A DNA stretch of 64,000 nucleotides from Hymenolepis diminuta (taxonomy: Eukaryota; Platyhelminthes; Cestoda; Cyclophyllidea; Hymenolepididae): positions 1,245,331 through 1,309,330 of the forward strand of contig CAADRB010000013.1 of NCBI GenBank assembly GCA_900708905.1, in the 5' to 3' direction. The position numbers and the translations under genes were made by a program. The notes under the pieces were generated by a model that worked only from the letters and a program-made list of their open reading frames with translations, was not told where the DNA came from and did not search any database. Within the stretch, counting starts at the first letter, position 1, and every line of letters begins with the position of its first letter. Below, piece after piece: positions 1 through 20,028 of the stretch.

Positions 1-1570
1 TTAAGTCAGATTGTTCTTTTTTCAGACGGAGCAAAATGCTTTATATGAAGCCGCAGATATTCTTTAATTAGTTTCGAGCAATATTTAGTTATATTTATTG
101 TCAGTTTATTCTTATTTTGGCTACACTTTCAGTCCAAGTCTTCTCATAAATTTGTTCTAATTTTTCTCTGAAGGAAAAGTTGACTCGAGTTCGTTAAAGA
201 GTAGCTGTAGATCTGCTCTTTCGAGAAATTCATATTTCTCTACCTCCCACATTATCCAGAATTGATCACCTCGGTAGACTATTCCCATCATTGGATATGC
301 TCTAATGAACAAAGGCCTCGTGCCCTCTTGTCAGATCATAGAGTTTCATTCACCGACTGGATGATTTTCACTGAGATGTTTTAATCCACTTTTTGTTTCT
401 AGGCCTACTTAGAGTTCTTGTACTTTTTGACTGATTATTTATGCATTTGGGCTTTTTTAACTTCTCGTCAAGTCTTGTGCCCCAAAAATTGTATAGAGGG
501 GAATTTCAGTGCTGTTACTGCTTTTAATTTGAACTAAAATGCTTCCTTTTAAATTCTTGCATCATTTATGAGAAATGGTAGGAATTGTTAACGGCAGACT
601 GAAGTGCAAGGCCATAAATCATTCGGAAGTCGCAGAGGTAAACAAATTCTTTTTACTTGGCTGTGATGGCTGGTTTTATGATCCAATTCATTGTGGTCGT
701 CGTCGTAATTACAAAATAGCATCGTGTCTGATGTTCAGAGATTAATTAGGCATTATTTCTGAGGTAGTTCAAACAATGGAGAAACGAAAAAAACCCATAA
801 TATTGCTACTAGTTGCTTTCTCTCTTTTTTTCGCTGATTTAAGAACTGAACTCCTTAAATTTGCTCTAAATTCTTGTATTGGACTTGTTACTCTTGTTAT
901 GCGAAAAGCTTATAAGTTTTAGTAATGGGCAAGCTTCTAAATAAAAGGATTGACTAACGGGTTGAATAAGCTTTAAAATTCAAAATGAGGTCAAGAGGAC
1001 GTAGGTAATGAAGTCGGAACATTACGAGTTCTACTTTAGTTGAATTCTAGAAGCACTGAGTTATTCTTATTAAGTACAGTTCACTATTCACAGTTTAAAT
1101 TTAATGGTTATATTGCCAAATTCATGTTTGAACGGTTTTTGAATTTTTTTTACCGGTTGATGTAATTTCGGGGTTGGACATGCCACCTCAAATCATTTTT
1201 AAAGTTCAGATGATAACACTTGTAGGTTTTTTAGTGTAATTACATTTGAACTCCAATCCTTTTTAGTAATTTTAAAATTACTATAAGAATCATCGCTTAT
1301 TATGTACTTCTCATTCTCTTGTTGCAAAAACTTGTACTTCAATAATTAAACTGATTTTTAGTAGTTAATTGGGTAATCTCAAACACTGTTTTCAGTTGTT
1401 TAGAATTGAGACTTCAAATATTACTTTTTTACGTTTTAGTGAAAGTGTCATTCAAACTTGTATCTTTTTCAAATTCAGACTTTTTAATCGAGCTGCTTGA
1501 ATTTTATCTGTAATGCCAATCTATGGTAGTAGAGTAATATTGAATGTCTAGATTATTGAATAATTATCAT
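1..1570. other. upstream non-coding sequence, no gene seen
   Basis: AT-rich sequence before the Smad gene. I read all three forward frames for an MH1 domain (DNA-binding hairpin, zinc-binding Cys/His residues) and found none. A short open stretch at about 575-637 ends in a donor-like GAG|GTAAAC and could be an untranslated or leader exon, but nothing supports it beyond that. No promoter motif can be called with confidence. Confidence 0.5.
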
Positions 1571-1710
1571 GCGCCGATAGTACAGTAGTTCATGCGCACT
1601 TGTGTAAAGGTCACGAGTTCGATATGCATCGGTGCACATCCATTGATTTGGGTGGCCAGCCACTAGTTGATTCTGCTCAGTAAAAGGTGTAGAAAGCTAT
1701 GGAAAGAAGG
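1571..1710 (+). repeat. tRNA-like head plus dispersed repeat (SINE-like), copy 1
   Basis: Bases 1571-1577 (GCGCCGA) can pair with 1629-1635 (TCGGTGC) as a seven-pair acceptor-like stem with one G-T pair. Position 8 onward reads TAGTACAGTAGT, a good polymerase III A box. GAGTTCGATAT at 1615-1625 resembles a B box. The folded unit is only 65 nt and its T-arm pairs poorly, so it is not a working tRNA. The sequence after it (about 1627-1710) recurs in diverged form at 5655-5745 in the same orientation. A tRNA head joined to a dispersed tail is the architecture of a SINE; that reading is inference. Confidence 0.45.
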
Positions 1711-1921
1711 CGAATCCAGGAGTGTTGTAGGCATTATTGAGATGATAAAATACTGTCTGTTATATTTGTACACAGAGGTTGACTCAACATTACACTTTAT
1801 TTATTCATCTTTTGCCAAAAGTGGAAGCTTAAGAAGATATTTCGAGATTGTTAACAATAGAAGGCAAATTTAAAAATGTAGATAGGTCGTCATCTCCCTT
1901 ACTGAATCACTTTCTAGAGTG

Positions 1922-1944
1922 TTTTTTTCTCTTCGTGTTTGTAG
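1922..1944 (+). promoter_or_regulatory. polypyrimidine tract and 3' splice acceptor before the Smad start
   Basis: A run of T and C ends in GTAG at 1941-1944, a strong 3' splice site 28 nt before the chosen ATG. It could accept an upstream untranslated exon by cis-splicing, or a spliced leader, which some flatworm mRNAs receive by trans-splicing. No matching donor exon was identified upstream, so the choice between these is open. Confidence 0.5.
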
Positions 1945-1972
1945 TTACCTCTCACATGGCTTGAAGAATAGC

Positions 1973-2255
1973 ATGGCAATGAAGTCCTCACCACCATCTA
2001 CACCACAGACAACAAGTCCAACCAATGGATCAAAAGCAGCAACGGTTGAAGGCGATAACGGAGATGGCGTAATGTCTTCGGCTGGTCCCTCTTCCACAAC
2101 AGACGGTGGGGTCGGAATGGGCGGTGGCCCACCGGGAAGTAGCAGCAGTGGAGATGCTGCCTCGACCGGCGGACTCGATTCACGTTCCCCTGGGGCCCAC
2201 TCGAGGGAGGAGAATTGTCTCTCTGAGGATAATGATACTATGGACACGGGTCTGG
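1973..2255 (+). CDS. smad2/3: Smad exon 1: start and Ser/Gly/Pro-rich leader
   Basis: Codes 94 residues plus one base. The start at 1973 (MAMKSS) is the first in-frame ATG after the acceptor at 1944; a second ATG follows at 1979, and an ATG at 1919 lies inside the pyrimidine tract. The segment is rich in Ser, Gly, Pro and Thr with several SP/TP dipeptides, as in Smad linkers that MAP kinases and CDKs phosphorylate. It has no PPxY motif for Smurf-type ligases. The end is acidic (EDNDTMDTG). The donor is CTGG|GTGAGT. The exon is clearly richer in G and C than the introns around it, which supports coding. Confidence 0.75.
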
Positions 2256-12094
<9,839 letters not shown>

Positions 12095-12665
12095 ACACTT
12101 CCATGCCAAATCGTTAAAATTGAAGCAGAAAGCACTCTTCCATTTCTCTCCGCAACCGTCACATCAAATCACATCTACGTCGCACCATTCGCATTCATTT
12201 TGTATCCATAGTGTGTGACCGCCACAACCTCCACCATCAAGCCCTTGTTTCAGTTTTCCCCTCCACCATTCAATGCATTTCTGTTTCACCCCCTAATACT
12301 CGCTTCCTTTTTAACACCCCTCTTCTCAAACACTCAGCATATTTCTTCAAATGTGGCTTGTGTGCGTTGCCGCTTATACTCTATCTTAAGTGTCTGGGGG
12401 GCTCTTGTCTCTTTTTCTGCGTTTAATATTAAACTCCCTGATATATTTTTCTGTGTGGGTATGTTTGCCTGGTGTGTGTTTAGTTTCTTCTCTACTCTCC
12501 ATCATGACTATGGATAATGAGCCAAGCTAAAAGACATTGTCATATATGATATATAAACTAAACCCTCAAATTTCCTTATTCCTTTCCCTTGGTCTGTTTG
12601 TCGCTCTCTATCTCCTCAATTTTTATGTATTCTTTGATGATTAATAAAAACAAACGGATATAATA
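12095..12665 (+). other. Smad 3' untranslated region
   Basis: Pyrimidine-rich sequence between the TAG stop and the first AATAAA. Two overlapping open frames here (12211-12517) are low-complexity, T/C-driven and have no recognisable domain, as expected for a 3' UTR. The end at about 12665 is set by the poly(A) signal and is approximate. Confidence 0.55.
12643..12648 (+). terminator. Smad polyadenylation signal AATAAA
   Basis: A canonical AATAAA 549 nt after the Smad stop codon, on the coding strand, followed by an A-rich stretch and then TG-rich sequence. It is the first perfect signal downstream of the stop. Confidence 0.6.
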
Positions 12666-15600
12666 GGCTTCGTTGTGACAGTGGGAGCTTTGTGAGTCTC
12701 TATTGGCTGGCAGAGCTAAAATCACTTGTGGTCTCGAGTCGTCTTTCTAAGACAAGTAACACTATTGGTTCAGGATTTGTTGGAAATGCAAATTCCGTGA
12801 TCGTATGACACGGAGATAATATTTTTCACTATCAGTACTCGAAAGAAATTTATTAAGATGCAACTACCAACCATTCAAGTTAATGAACTTGTCAGCTAAA
12901 ATCGCTGGCAGGAATCACGGCGTCATATCAGGATGATTGAGGGATGAAGTACCTATTTCAATTAGATAAAAGAGTGGATTCTTCAATGCATCCAAAATTC
13001 AAATCTAGTGAGACTACCACTTGTTTACCGTTATATATGGATGGCGGTATCATAAATAGACGTATGTACATAATCAATTTTTCTTCAGTAAACAAATTGA
13101 TTTAATTTATTGTGCCGTCTGTAAATTTACATAATCTTATATTCTGATCTTAGTGATTATTACCGGTAAGCCACTAAGCTCCTCTCGGCTAAGGGACTAG
13201 ATGCAGATTGAATAAGCAATCTGTTCAGCCAATTGGGAAGCACTTACCAGCACTGGACCACTATGGTCGCGCGATGGACCAATAAGAATATAAGACTCCT
13301 TAATATATCCGATTACATTCTCATATTGCTGGAGACTGAAGCAGCTATTATAACAAATTGGTTACTCCCTCTGTTTCCCTTACCCTTTCCTGTTTCTTAG
13401 TCCATCTTTATATTTTTCTTATGCCTTCATTCTATCCTCACTTTTGATAATATCTTCTATAATAGATCGTTATTCGCCTAACATTATTTCACGTCCAATG
13501 CTTACGTGCATGTAAGCGCGCCCTGCTTGCGCGTTGAACTAAGACGCTAGAGTAGTTGAGTAAATGAGCCCTTGCACTTTTACCTCTCTGACTCCACCCT
13601 GTAATATACGCAATAGCTTGGGAAATTTTAGTAGGACTCTACCACTTCTCTATCCAGCTTCTTACCTGAGTGAGGCTAATTATTGCTAGGATCGAAACAA
13701 GGTTTTTCCTAACTGTCGCTCACCTCTTCCGAGTGAAAGGCTTAAGTTGTCCATGATGTATTAAAAGTGATGTCAAAACCCGAATCTAAAATTCCACCAA
13801 TGTACGGCGATGGTCTTACTGTTTCTTGGCAATTGTAATAGAGATATATTATCAGGAGATTGAATATTTTTCCTCATTTTCTAACCATTCTCTGATTTTT
13901 CACGATTTTTCGGTGGAGGATTTGGACAAATAATTGTGACAGCCTTGCGTTCTCATTAATTTGTCGAACATCAAATAAATCGACTTGAGTCTCAGCGTGT
14001 TCTCTGAGAAATTAAAAAAAAAGGTTTTGAAAAATCAAAAATCCAATCTAGAAAGTAAAGCAAATGCCACATTCAATCATAATTCAGGATTTTGCTGTTT
14101 CAAATTAGTAATGAAAAAGTCAGCGTTGTTTCAGCTATTGTCCAGATTGTTAATAAGAAAAGCACTGACTGCCTGCTGAATGTTAAAACACTCTAACAAT
14201 AAAAATATCAAACGATGGACACCACGAAGCGAATTTCAAAGTTACCCGACTCCTAATTTTCCACTGTGTATATTAATAGCAGTTGGGATGATTCTCTGAT
14301 ATTTTGTTCATTTATACGCTTATCAATTATTATAAATATTATTTCGCTACCACTGGCTCTGGTATTTTTGCTATTGTTATCTACTTGCTCGTGGCTGCTA
14401 GAAACTACAAATGAATCAAAGCGTATGACCAGCAGCTCAATTAAATTAACTGTCTAGAATCTGCGAATATCACGTACTTGAATCGAAAGATACAGTGGAG
14501 TTTAAGTTGAGTTAGAAAATTGAATACTTCAAACCTCCAGTTATACTCTTTCTAAGAAAATGGACAAATCTGTTTTTTAAACACGTAAGGCTGGGCACTT
14601 GATATTCTGATTTCATAATATACTCCTCTTTGATCCTTCTTTCATCCCTGCTTGACTGTTTTGCTGTTTCGCGTGCTATGATGCTATGCCATAATAAAAC
14701 TCCTCAAAATTTTCGCTTTGCCATGAGTAAAAATAATGATAAATGCAATGAAACGAAGTGCTTTTAGTTTTTGTTGACTCAAATGTTGTGAGGAGAGGGT
14801 GAACACACGCGCAGTTTATGTCTAGACGGCGAGAAAAATGTGCCGACCGGCTGATGGATGTTACGACCCACCCTGGCTGCAACGATGGTTTAGACCACCA
14901 AGAAATTGTTATTAATTAAATTATAAATTACTGATATTTACTTTGCAAAGTATTGCTTGAAATTCCACAGTATTAATATACCGACCTAAATAATGATCGA
15001 GACCGGATTCAAAGAAGGAGAGAAATCACTGGAAGATTCCCACACGCTTGAAAGTGCAGAACCATGTCAAGTTGTTCAAGTACAAAAATGGTAACGGAGT
15101 ATTACCGGAGTACCGGCTCAAATCGATGTAAAGACCGATAACAGTCCAGAGCGGTTTAAGAACTGTAGCCGAATGCATATAAATAGTCCAGATAAAGTAT
15201 TACATTAGATAGCATTGTCTCACTATTTTTTTAAAATCGAATTACTTCTCAAACACCATGTATATCGCCGTCCCATCAATCGTTTAGAGACTGAGATAAA
15301 GTGATAGTCTGATCATTAACTCTCCAGCTTTTGACCCACCTTTGAGTTAGTGTACCTAAAGACTACCATTCACAGAGTTTATATTAGTCACCCGTACGTG
15401 GACATTCAGCACCGCAAGATGTATGAATGTTGAAAAAATTAATCACATTTCAACAAGGAGTAGCTGTGATGAGTATTTTCCACCCTTTTCGTCCTATTAG
15501 ATAGAGACACCTGATTTCAAAATCTGCGTTCGCATAATGGAGGTAAAGAAATTTATCGATATCGGTGATCGGTGTAAAGTTTTAGATTCTTAAATAATAA

Positions 15601-16626
15601 CTGAATGTTATTATCCTATACGTGAATGAATATATGAGTTAAATCATACAAAATGAAGTCTCATAATGTAAAGACCACCTAAAGGTTCGATTGGTTAAAT
15701 TTTGGGTCATGTTAAAATGGATTTTTTTCACAAAAAGGCACATTTTGATAAGTCATATTTCTAAATAGAGTAATAAAAATAAATGAAAGGAAAAAATATA
15801 TCAGAAATAGCTATATACAAATCATAAATTTAGAAATTGAGAGAATTCTCTTAAAAAAGGCGAGGTTTAGGTTTTAGAACGATGCCCAATTCCTATGCGA
15901 AGAGTGAACAACGGAAAGTACAGTAAAAATGAATGCAACTTTTCTCAAAATTTCGCAGTGGGAATCACGAATAGGGCGAATGACGCGCCATCGACAAAAA
16001 ATCGTTAAAATGCAAATCAGTTAATGTTGATTGACAGACCACAGAGTCGAACCATCTGGAACGTAACTTTTTTTCTTCCTTACCTCTCACAATGAAGAAT
16101 CTTACCACTCAAGGCTATTCCATGTTAAGTGATAAAATTCAACAAAGCTGTTTTGTTGATTAATTTGCTTTTTAAAATTTAATTTCTGACATGCATCATA
16201 TCCTGCGAAAGCATTTTGATTTCCGATCCCCGTCTAATGGATCACCAAAGCATTCTTCCCCAGCGCCTGACCATTGTGCTTCACTTCTGATGACTAAAAA
16301 TAGAGCTATCCTAACTGTGTCGGGAAGTATTTCGGTGCTAATGAATTATTCAATGAATACGATCTGAGTCCGACTTAGACTTATACAAATCTGATTACAC
16401 AAATACATTTGCTCTGCTCAAAGGTACACACCAAGGGCGAGAAATATAGCCACCCCATTAAGTTATTTAATAGTATCATCAACTGACGCATTTTAGTTTC
16501 ATCTTGTGAATACGAGTGATTGGAAATATGGGAAGAAGAGGAATTGTGATAAGAAGATCCTGTTTATTTCAAAAAGTAATAATCCCTAAGAAATATAATA
16601 ATTTTTCCAACTCCGGTTTAATTAAA
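12666..16626. other. intergenic region between convergent Smad and HCN genes
   Basis: About 4 kb with no recognisable coding exon on either strand. The part at about 13170-13760 is richer in G and C than its surroundings (blocks such as GTCGCGCGATGG and GCGCGCCC) and could be the remains of an old mobile element, but no protein or terminal repeat was recognised. The rest is AT-rich with scattered short frames. Confidence 0.5.
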
Positions 16627-16632
16627 TTTATT
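16627..16632 (-). terminator. possible HCN polyadenylation signal
   Basis: TTTATT on the + strand is AATAAA on the coding strand, 811 nt past the HCN stop. Another lies at 16563-16568. I saw no perfect AATAAA closer to the stop. In sequence this AT-rich such hexamers are common, so this is weak. Confidence 0.2.
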
Positions 16633-17442
16633 TTAATCGTGAATCGATTTCTACCCTTCCAGTATTAAAAGTAGAAAAAAAAACGATAAACAAAGTAATG
16701 CTTTTAATCAACACTTTTTGTGGGAAGGAAAAAAGCTTTCAAGTCTTCCAAGACCAACTTTACAAATTTGTGGCATTTTCGAATCCTATTAACAGTGTTT
16801 AAAATAATGGATCAAATGATTGATTTCCCTAAATCACACAAATGTCGGCGCATTTTAAGTACGAGAACGGTAGTGAAAAGTCACTTCCGACTTCGGATAA
16901 AAAATTATTTGGACATGACTAACGAGAGTGTTATTTTGACAAATACAAACAGTTGAGGAATTAAGTCTAACCAGGCCTATTTACAGGTGAAATGACATTT
17001 AGGTGGGCTCGGAGAATATCAAAGAACAACAGCTTGTGGTTTTACAAAAATGTCTAGTAAATTTTGTTTTTTCGAGAGTGGCTAAAAAAAGCTTATTTGA
17101 CTGGCCAACATGATTATGAGTCAATATATGCATCCCGTAAAGCCACTTATCTGTCAGACTCCTTGCTATAGTCTTGACTTCTATCGATGTGTCGGTAGTT
17201 ATTTTGAATGTATCCAAGTTGATTACCAGTAAGATCCGAATTTAAAAGAGCAAATCGGATACTGTATAGGCTTTTTACTTAGCCCAGTTGACGGTACGAA
17301 CTAAATTGCAAGTTATACAAGTTACAGAAGAAATTTCATATTACGAGCGATATCAGGGGGATAGGAGCGGTTGTTGGAGCAAACAAGGAAAGATTGTCAA
17401 AAAGTCGATACTACTCATCAAGTATATTCTAAAAATAATTCA

Positions 17443-17964
17443 TCATGGATGTTGGTCAATATTACTGTTGCCTTCGGATTGTGCAGAGTCTTTTCTCAAA
17501 GTATCACTGTTATATCTATTTGCCTTTCTCAAGGCAAGCTTGAAAGCAGTTCCGCTACTCCGACGTATTCGTTGTCTACTACTTCTTCGATCAATCCTTT
17601 GTTTGGCAGAAGTAAACCGATGTTTTGGCGGTGAGCAAATGAAATTTAGGCGGGGATGAGTACCACTGGAGTATTGACGATCAGTTCGATTTTGTCGATG
17701 ATCTGACCCAGATCCTTCTGACTCCTCATGATCTGCTTCGATTAGATCTGATTCCAGTTTTTCTGCCCTGGCTGAAGGGACACGACCTCGGGATTTCCGC
17801 TGGTAGAGACGACTGCGGAAAGTTTTCGACCAGACAGAATTACTGGCATGATTTCCACCTTCGCCGCTCTTACACGAAGACGCACTCTCAGAATCTGAAG
17901 TTTTTTCTGGGACGTTCAGGTATTTGAAAGAAGTTGTACCGAATCCACTTCCATTCCTTTCAGC
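17443..17964 (-). CDS. hcn: HCN exon 10 (last): basic Ser/Arg-rich tail and stop
   Basis: Codes residues 517-689 and TGA at 17443-17445. The frame is open throughout and clearly less AT-rich than the flanks. The tail is rich in Ser, Arg and acidic patches (SDSESASS, ESEGSGSD) with basic clusters such as RSRLYQRKSRGR and RIDRRSSRQR that could be kinase sites or interact with the membrane. It ends DQHP and lacks the SNL end that vertebrate HCN channels use to bind TRIP8b. The acceptor is a weak TTTAAAG at 17965-17966; a second AAAG would shorten the exon by two codons in the same frame. HCN tails vary widely, so identity rests on joining to exon 9 in phase. Confidence 0.7.
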   Translation of the reverse strand, partial: AERNGSGFGTTSFKYLNVPEKTSDSESASSCKSGEGGNHASNSVWSKTFRSRLYQRKSRGRVPSARAEKLESDLIEADHEESEGSGSDHRQNRTDRQYSSGTHPRLNFICSPPKHRFTSAKQRIDRRSSRQRIRRSSGTAFKLALRKANRYNSDTLRKDSAQSEGNSNIDQHP

Positions 17965-19786
17965 CTTTAAATAAACACAAAAAATACATTTAAATATTAT
18001 CGGTGGAATATCTATATTACACGCTTACCGTATAGCAACAACCACCATCTCTCTGCTCAAATACAGTATTTTAAATGATTTTATCTGATATATCAGCCAG
18101 ACGGTCATAAAAAAATCGCGACATATCTCGTGCCTAACCAAATCTAATATGTTTTGCCAGGCACTCATTCTGTAATCATTTACTCAGAAAGTATTTAAAA
18201 TAAGAGTTAGTTGTTAAAAGAGAATTTACTAAATTTCTGTTTTTAGAATAACAAAATTATTATTGGCGGAAAATAATCGAGGTTAATAAATATTCGACTG
18301 CTAGATCATTTTGAAGGAACTAAATAAGACAGAGCGATCATTTGGAGCTATTTTCAAGTGCACCCTAGTTCTTACGGAACATCACAGCTGGGCGTTGTCA
18401 TCTGAAGTAGAATCTTATGCGTAGTATAGAAAAGATTCTCAGGAATGAGGTTTGAGACTAATAAACGTATGGTTTATAAAAGAGTGGATATATAGTGGAA
18501 GATATACCAAACTCATTTTAGCAATCACGCAACAAGACTTGTTGATAAAGTGATCATTAGAATGCTGAATTTAAGATGAACGATGAGGTGAAGTCCCAGT
18601 TAACCACTGATACTATCTAAGCATGTTGAGTCATGTCTGCTGAATCTTATCATGTGATGGTTAAATAAGTGGAAGACAGAGTCTATCTAGACTATCAACT
18701 CTGCTCAGTGTATCTATTTATCAATGAAGACAGTAAGTATTATCCTATTAGTGTAAGCAAATATATAGTTGTAACTGAAAGGAAATAGTTTTGGGAAAAC
18801 GCATGGAGATTTGTTCGATAGGCAATGGAATTTTGCTTCTCCTCTTCTAAGCTAGGAAGAATTAGAACTATTGATTTTCAAATGAGAGTATTCTGAAGAG
18901 ACTCGCATTGAACACTGAAGATGACATTCTGATATATGGTGTTTCAATCGACCTTCTCTTTTGCGAGATTTAAAGCCACCAGAAATTGGGCACTCTAGGT
19001 CCTTGTTGATTGTTGTGCCTGAGGAGCAGTGATTCTGTCTACATTGCTAGAGCGTTGATATCTTTTTCGTGAATATTCCCATACATATAGCAACTTTGCA
19101 CTTCAATGTATTCACTCGAATCTTCTTGACGTGGGCTTTGCGCGTTTAGAGACAAGAGTTGACATTGTTGGCTATTTAAGCCATGACAGATCCGTTAAAT
19201 CAAAGATCTTGCCTTAGCAAAAACTTTGTGTAAACTTTCTCTAGTTCCTTTTGACATCATATTACTGTAAAGAAATTTTAGGCAAGAGAACTGAGAAGAC
19301 TTTCATTACAGTCTTCGTTATTGAAGCGGGATTAATGTAAAATAAAGATTTGGCCACCATTCAACATTGTGAGAAGCGGTTTACTACTTGCAAGAATTTA
19401 AGAAGTCTCAAAGTTTAATTCTAAGATTTATTCTACGATAGAAGAATCTCATTCTCTTACGAATTCCCCATAACTATACATTATTCCATTTGGCACGAGG
19501 TACATTTTAACCTTTATGATAAATTTGGTATTATTATATGCTATTTACCTAATAGTAAAATTATGAAGTTAGTAATTCCAAATTACTAAAAGAATTTTAA
19601 TATTTTAGAAATAGATAAATGAGTGTTGTGGGACTGCTAAAATGTACGACGGAGTCGAAGAAAAATCCCTGAGGCAGATTTTTTCCCAGTTTGTTATTTA
19701 TGTAAATGTTATTCTATATGTTAAAGCTGATTGGTTTTAACTAAAATAATGCGCATGTGAAAATATAACTGGAATTCATCGATTAC
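17965..19786 (-). other. HCN intron 9
   Basis: A 1.8-kb intron, GTAATC to TTAAAG. Parts (about 18480-19260) are less AT-rich than other introns. On the + strand 18917-18940 reads EDDILIYG, like the catalytic DD box of LTR-element reverse transcriptases, but stops surround it. It may hold a badly decayed retroelement. Confidence 0.5.
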
Positions 19787-20028
19787 CTGACTAACAATCT
19801 CCTTGACAATCTCCAGATCCTCCTGCAAATTCTTCCGATGAATTACCTGAAGTGGATCCCTTCCAAGTTGGTGAAGTCTTTCGGCTGCCACGGACTCCAA
19901 TGTGCGTCGCATGAAGGGATAGTTTTGAAGGACGTCCTGGAAACTGGTTCGGTCCAGGGCATAGAGATTACAATAAGTCTCAGCTCTCACACTTGCCACT
20001 CGACGAGCATCTGTCAGGAGACAAATTT
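19787..20028 (-). CDS. hcn: HCN exon 9: phosphate-binding cassette and C-helix of the CNBD
   Basis: Completes Glu436 and codes residues 437-516. It includes EICLLTDARRVASVRAETYC, the core that holds the cyclic nucleotide: Glu436 for the ribose, and Arg445 for the phosphate (HCN2 Arg591). The neighbouring Thr592 of HCN2 is Val446 here. The C-helix residue Arg486 (HCN2 Arg632) is kept, and HCN2 Ile636 is Leu490. A charged, probably helical segment (NLQEDLEIVKEIVSQ) ends the exon. The donor is CAG|GTAATC and the acceptor is TTTGCAG. Confidence 0.95.

Noticed and set aside
575..637. short frame ending in a donor-like GAG|GTAAAC, as a possible first Smad exon
   Set aside because: No similarity to MH1, no clear promoter, and phase to the 1944 acceptor cannot be tested.
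12211..12517. overlapping frames of 71 and 100 codons after the Smad stop
   Set aside because: Low-complexity T/C-rich sequence in the 3' UTR, with no domain.
17288..17659. 123-codon + strand frame
   Set aside because: Antisense to HCN exon 10, whose minus-strand frame is open for 173 codons and joins in phase to the CNBD.
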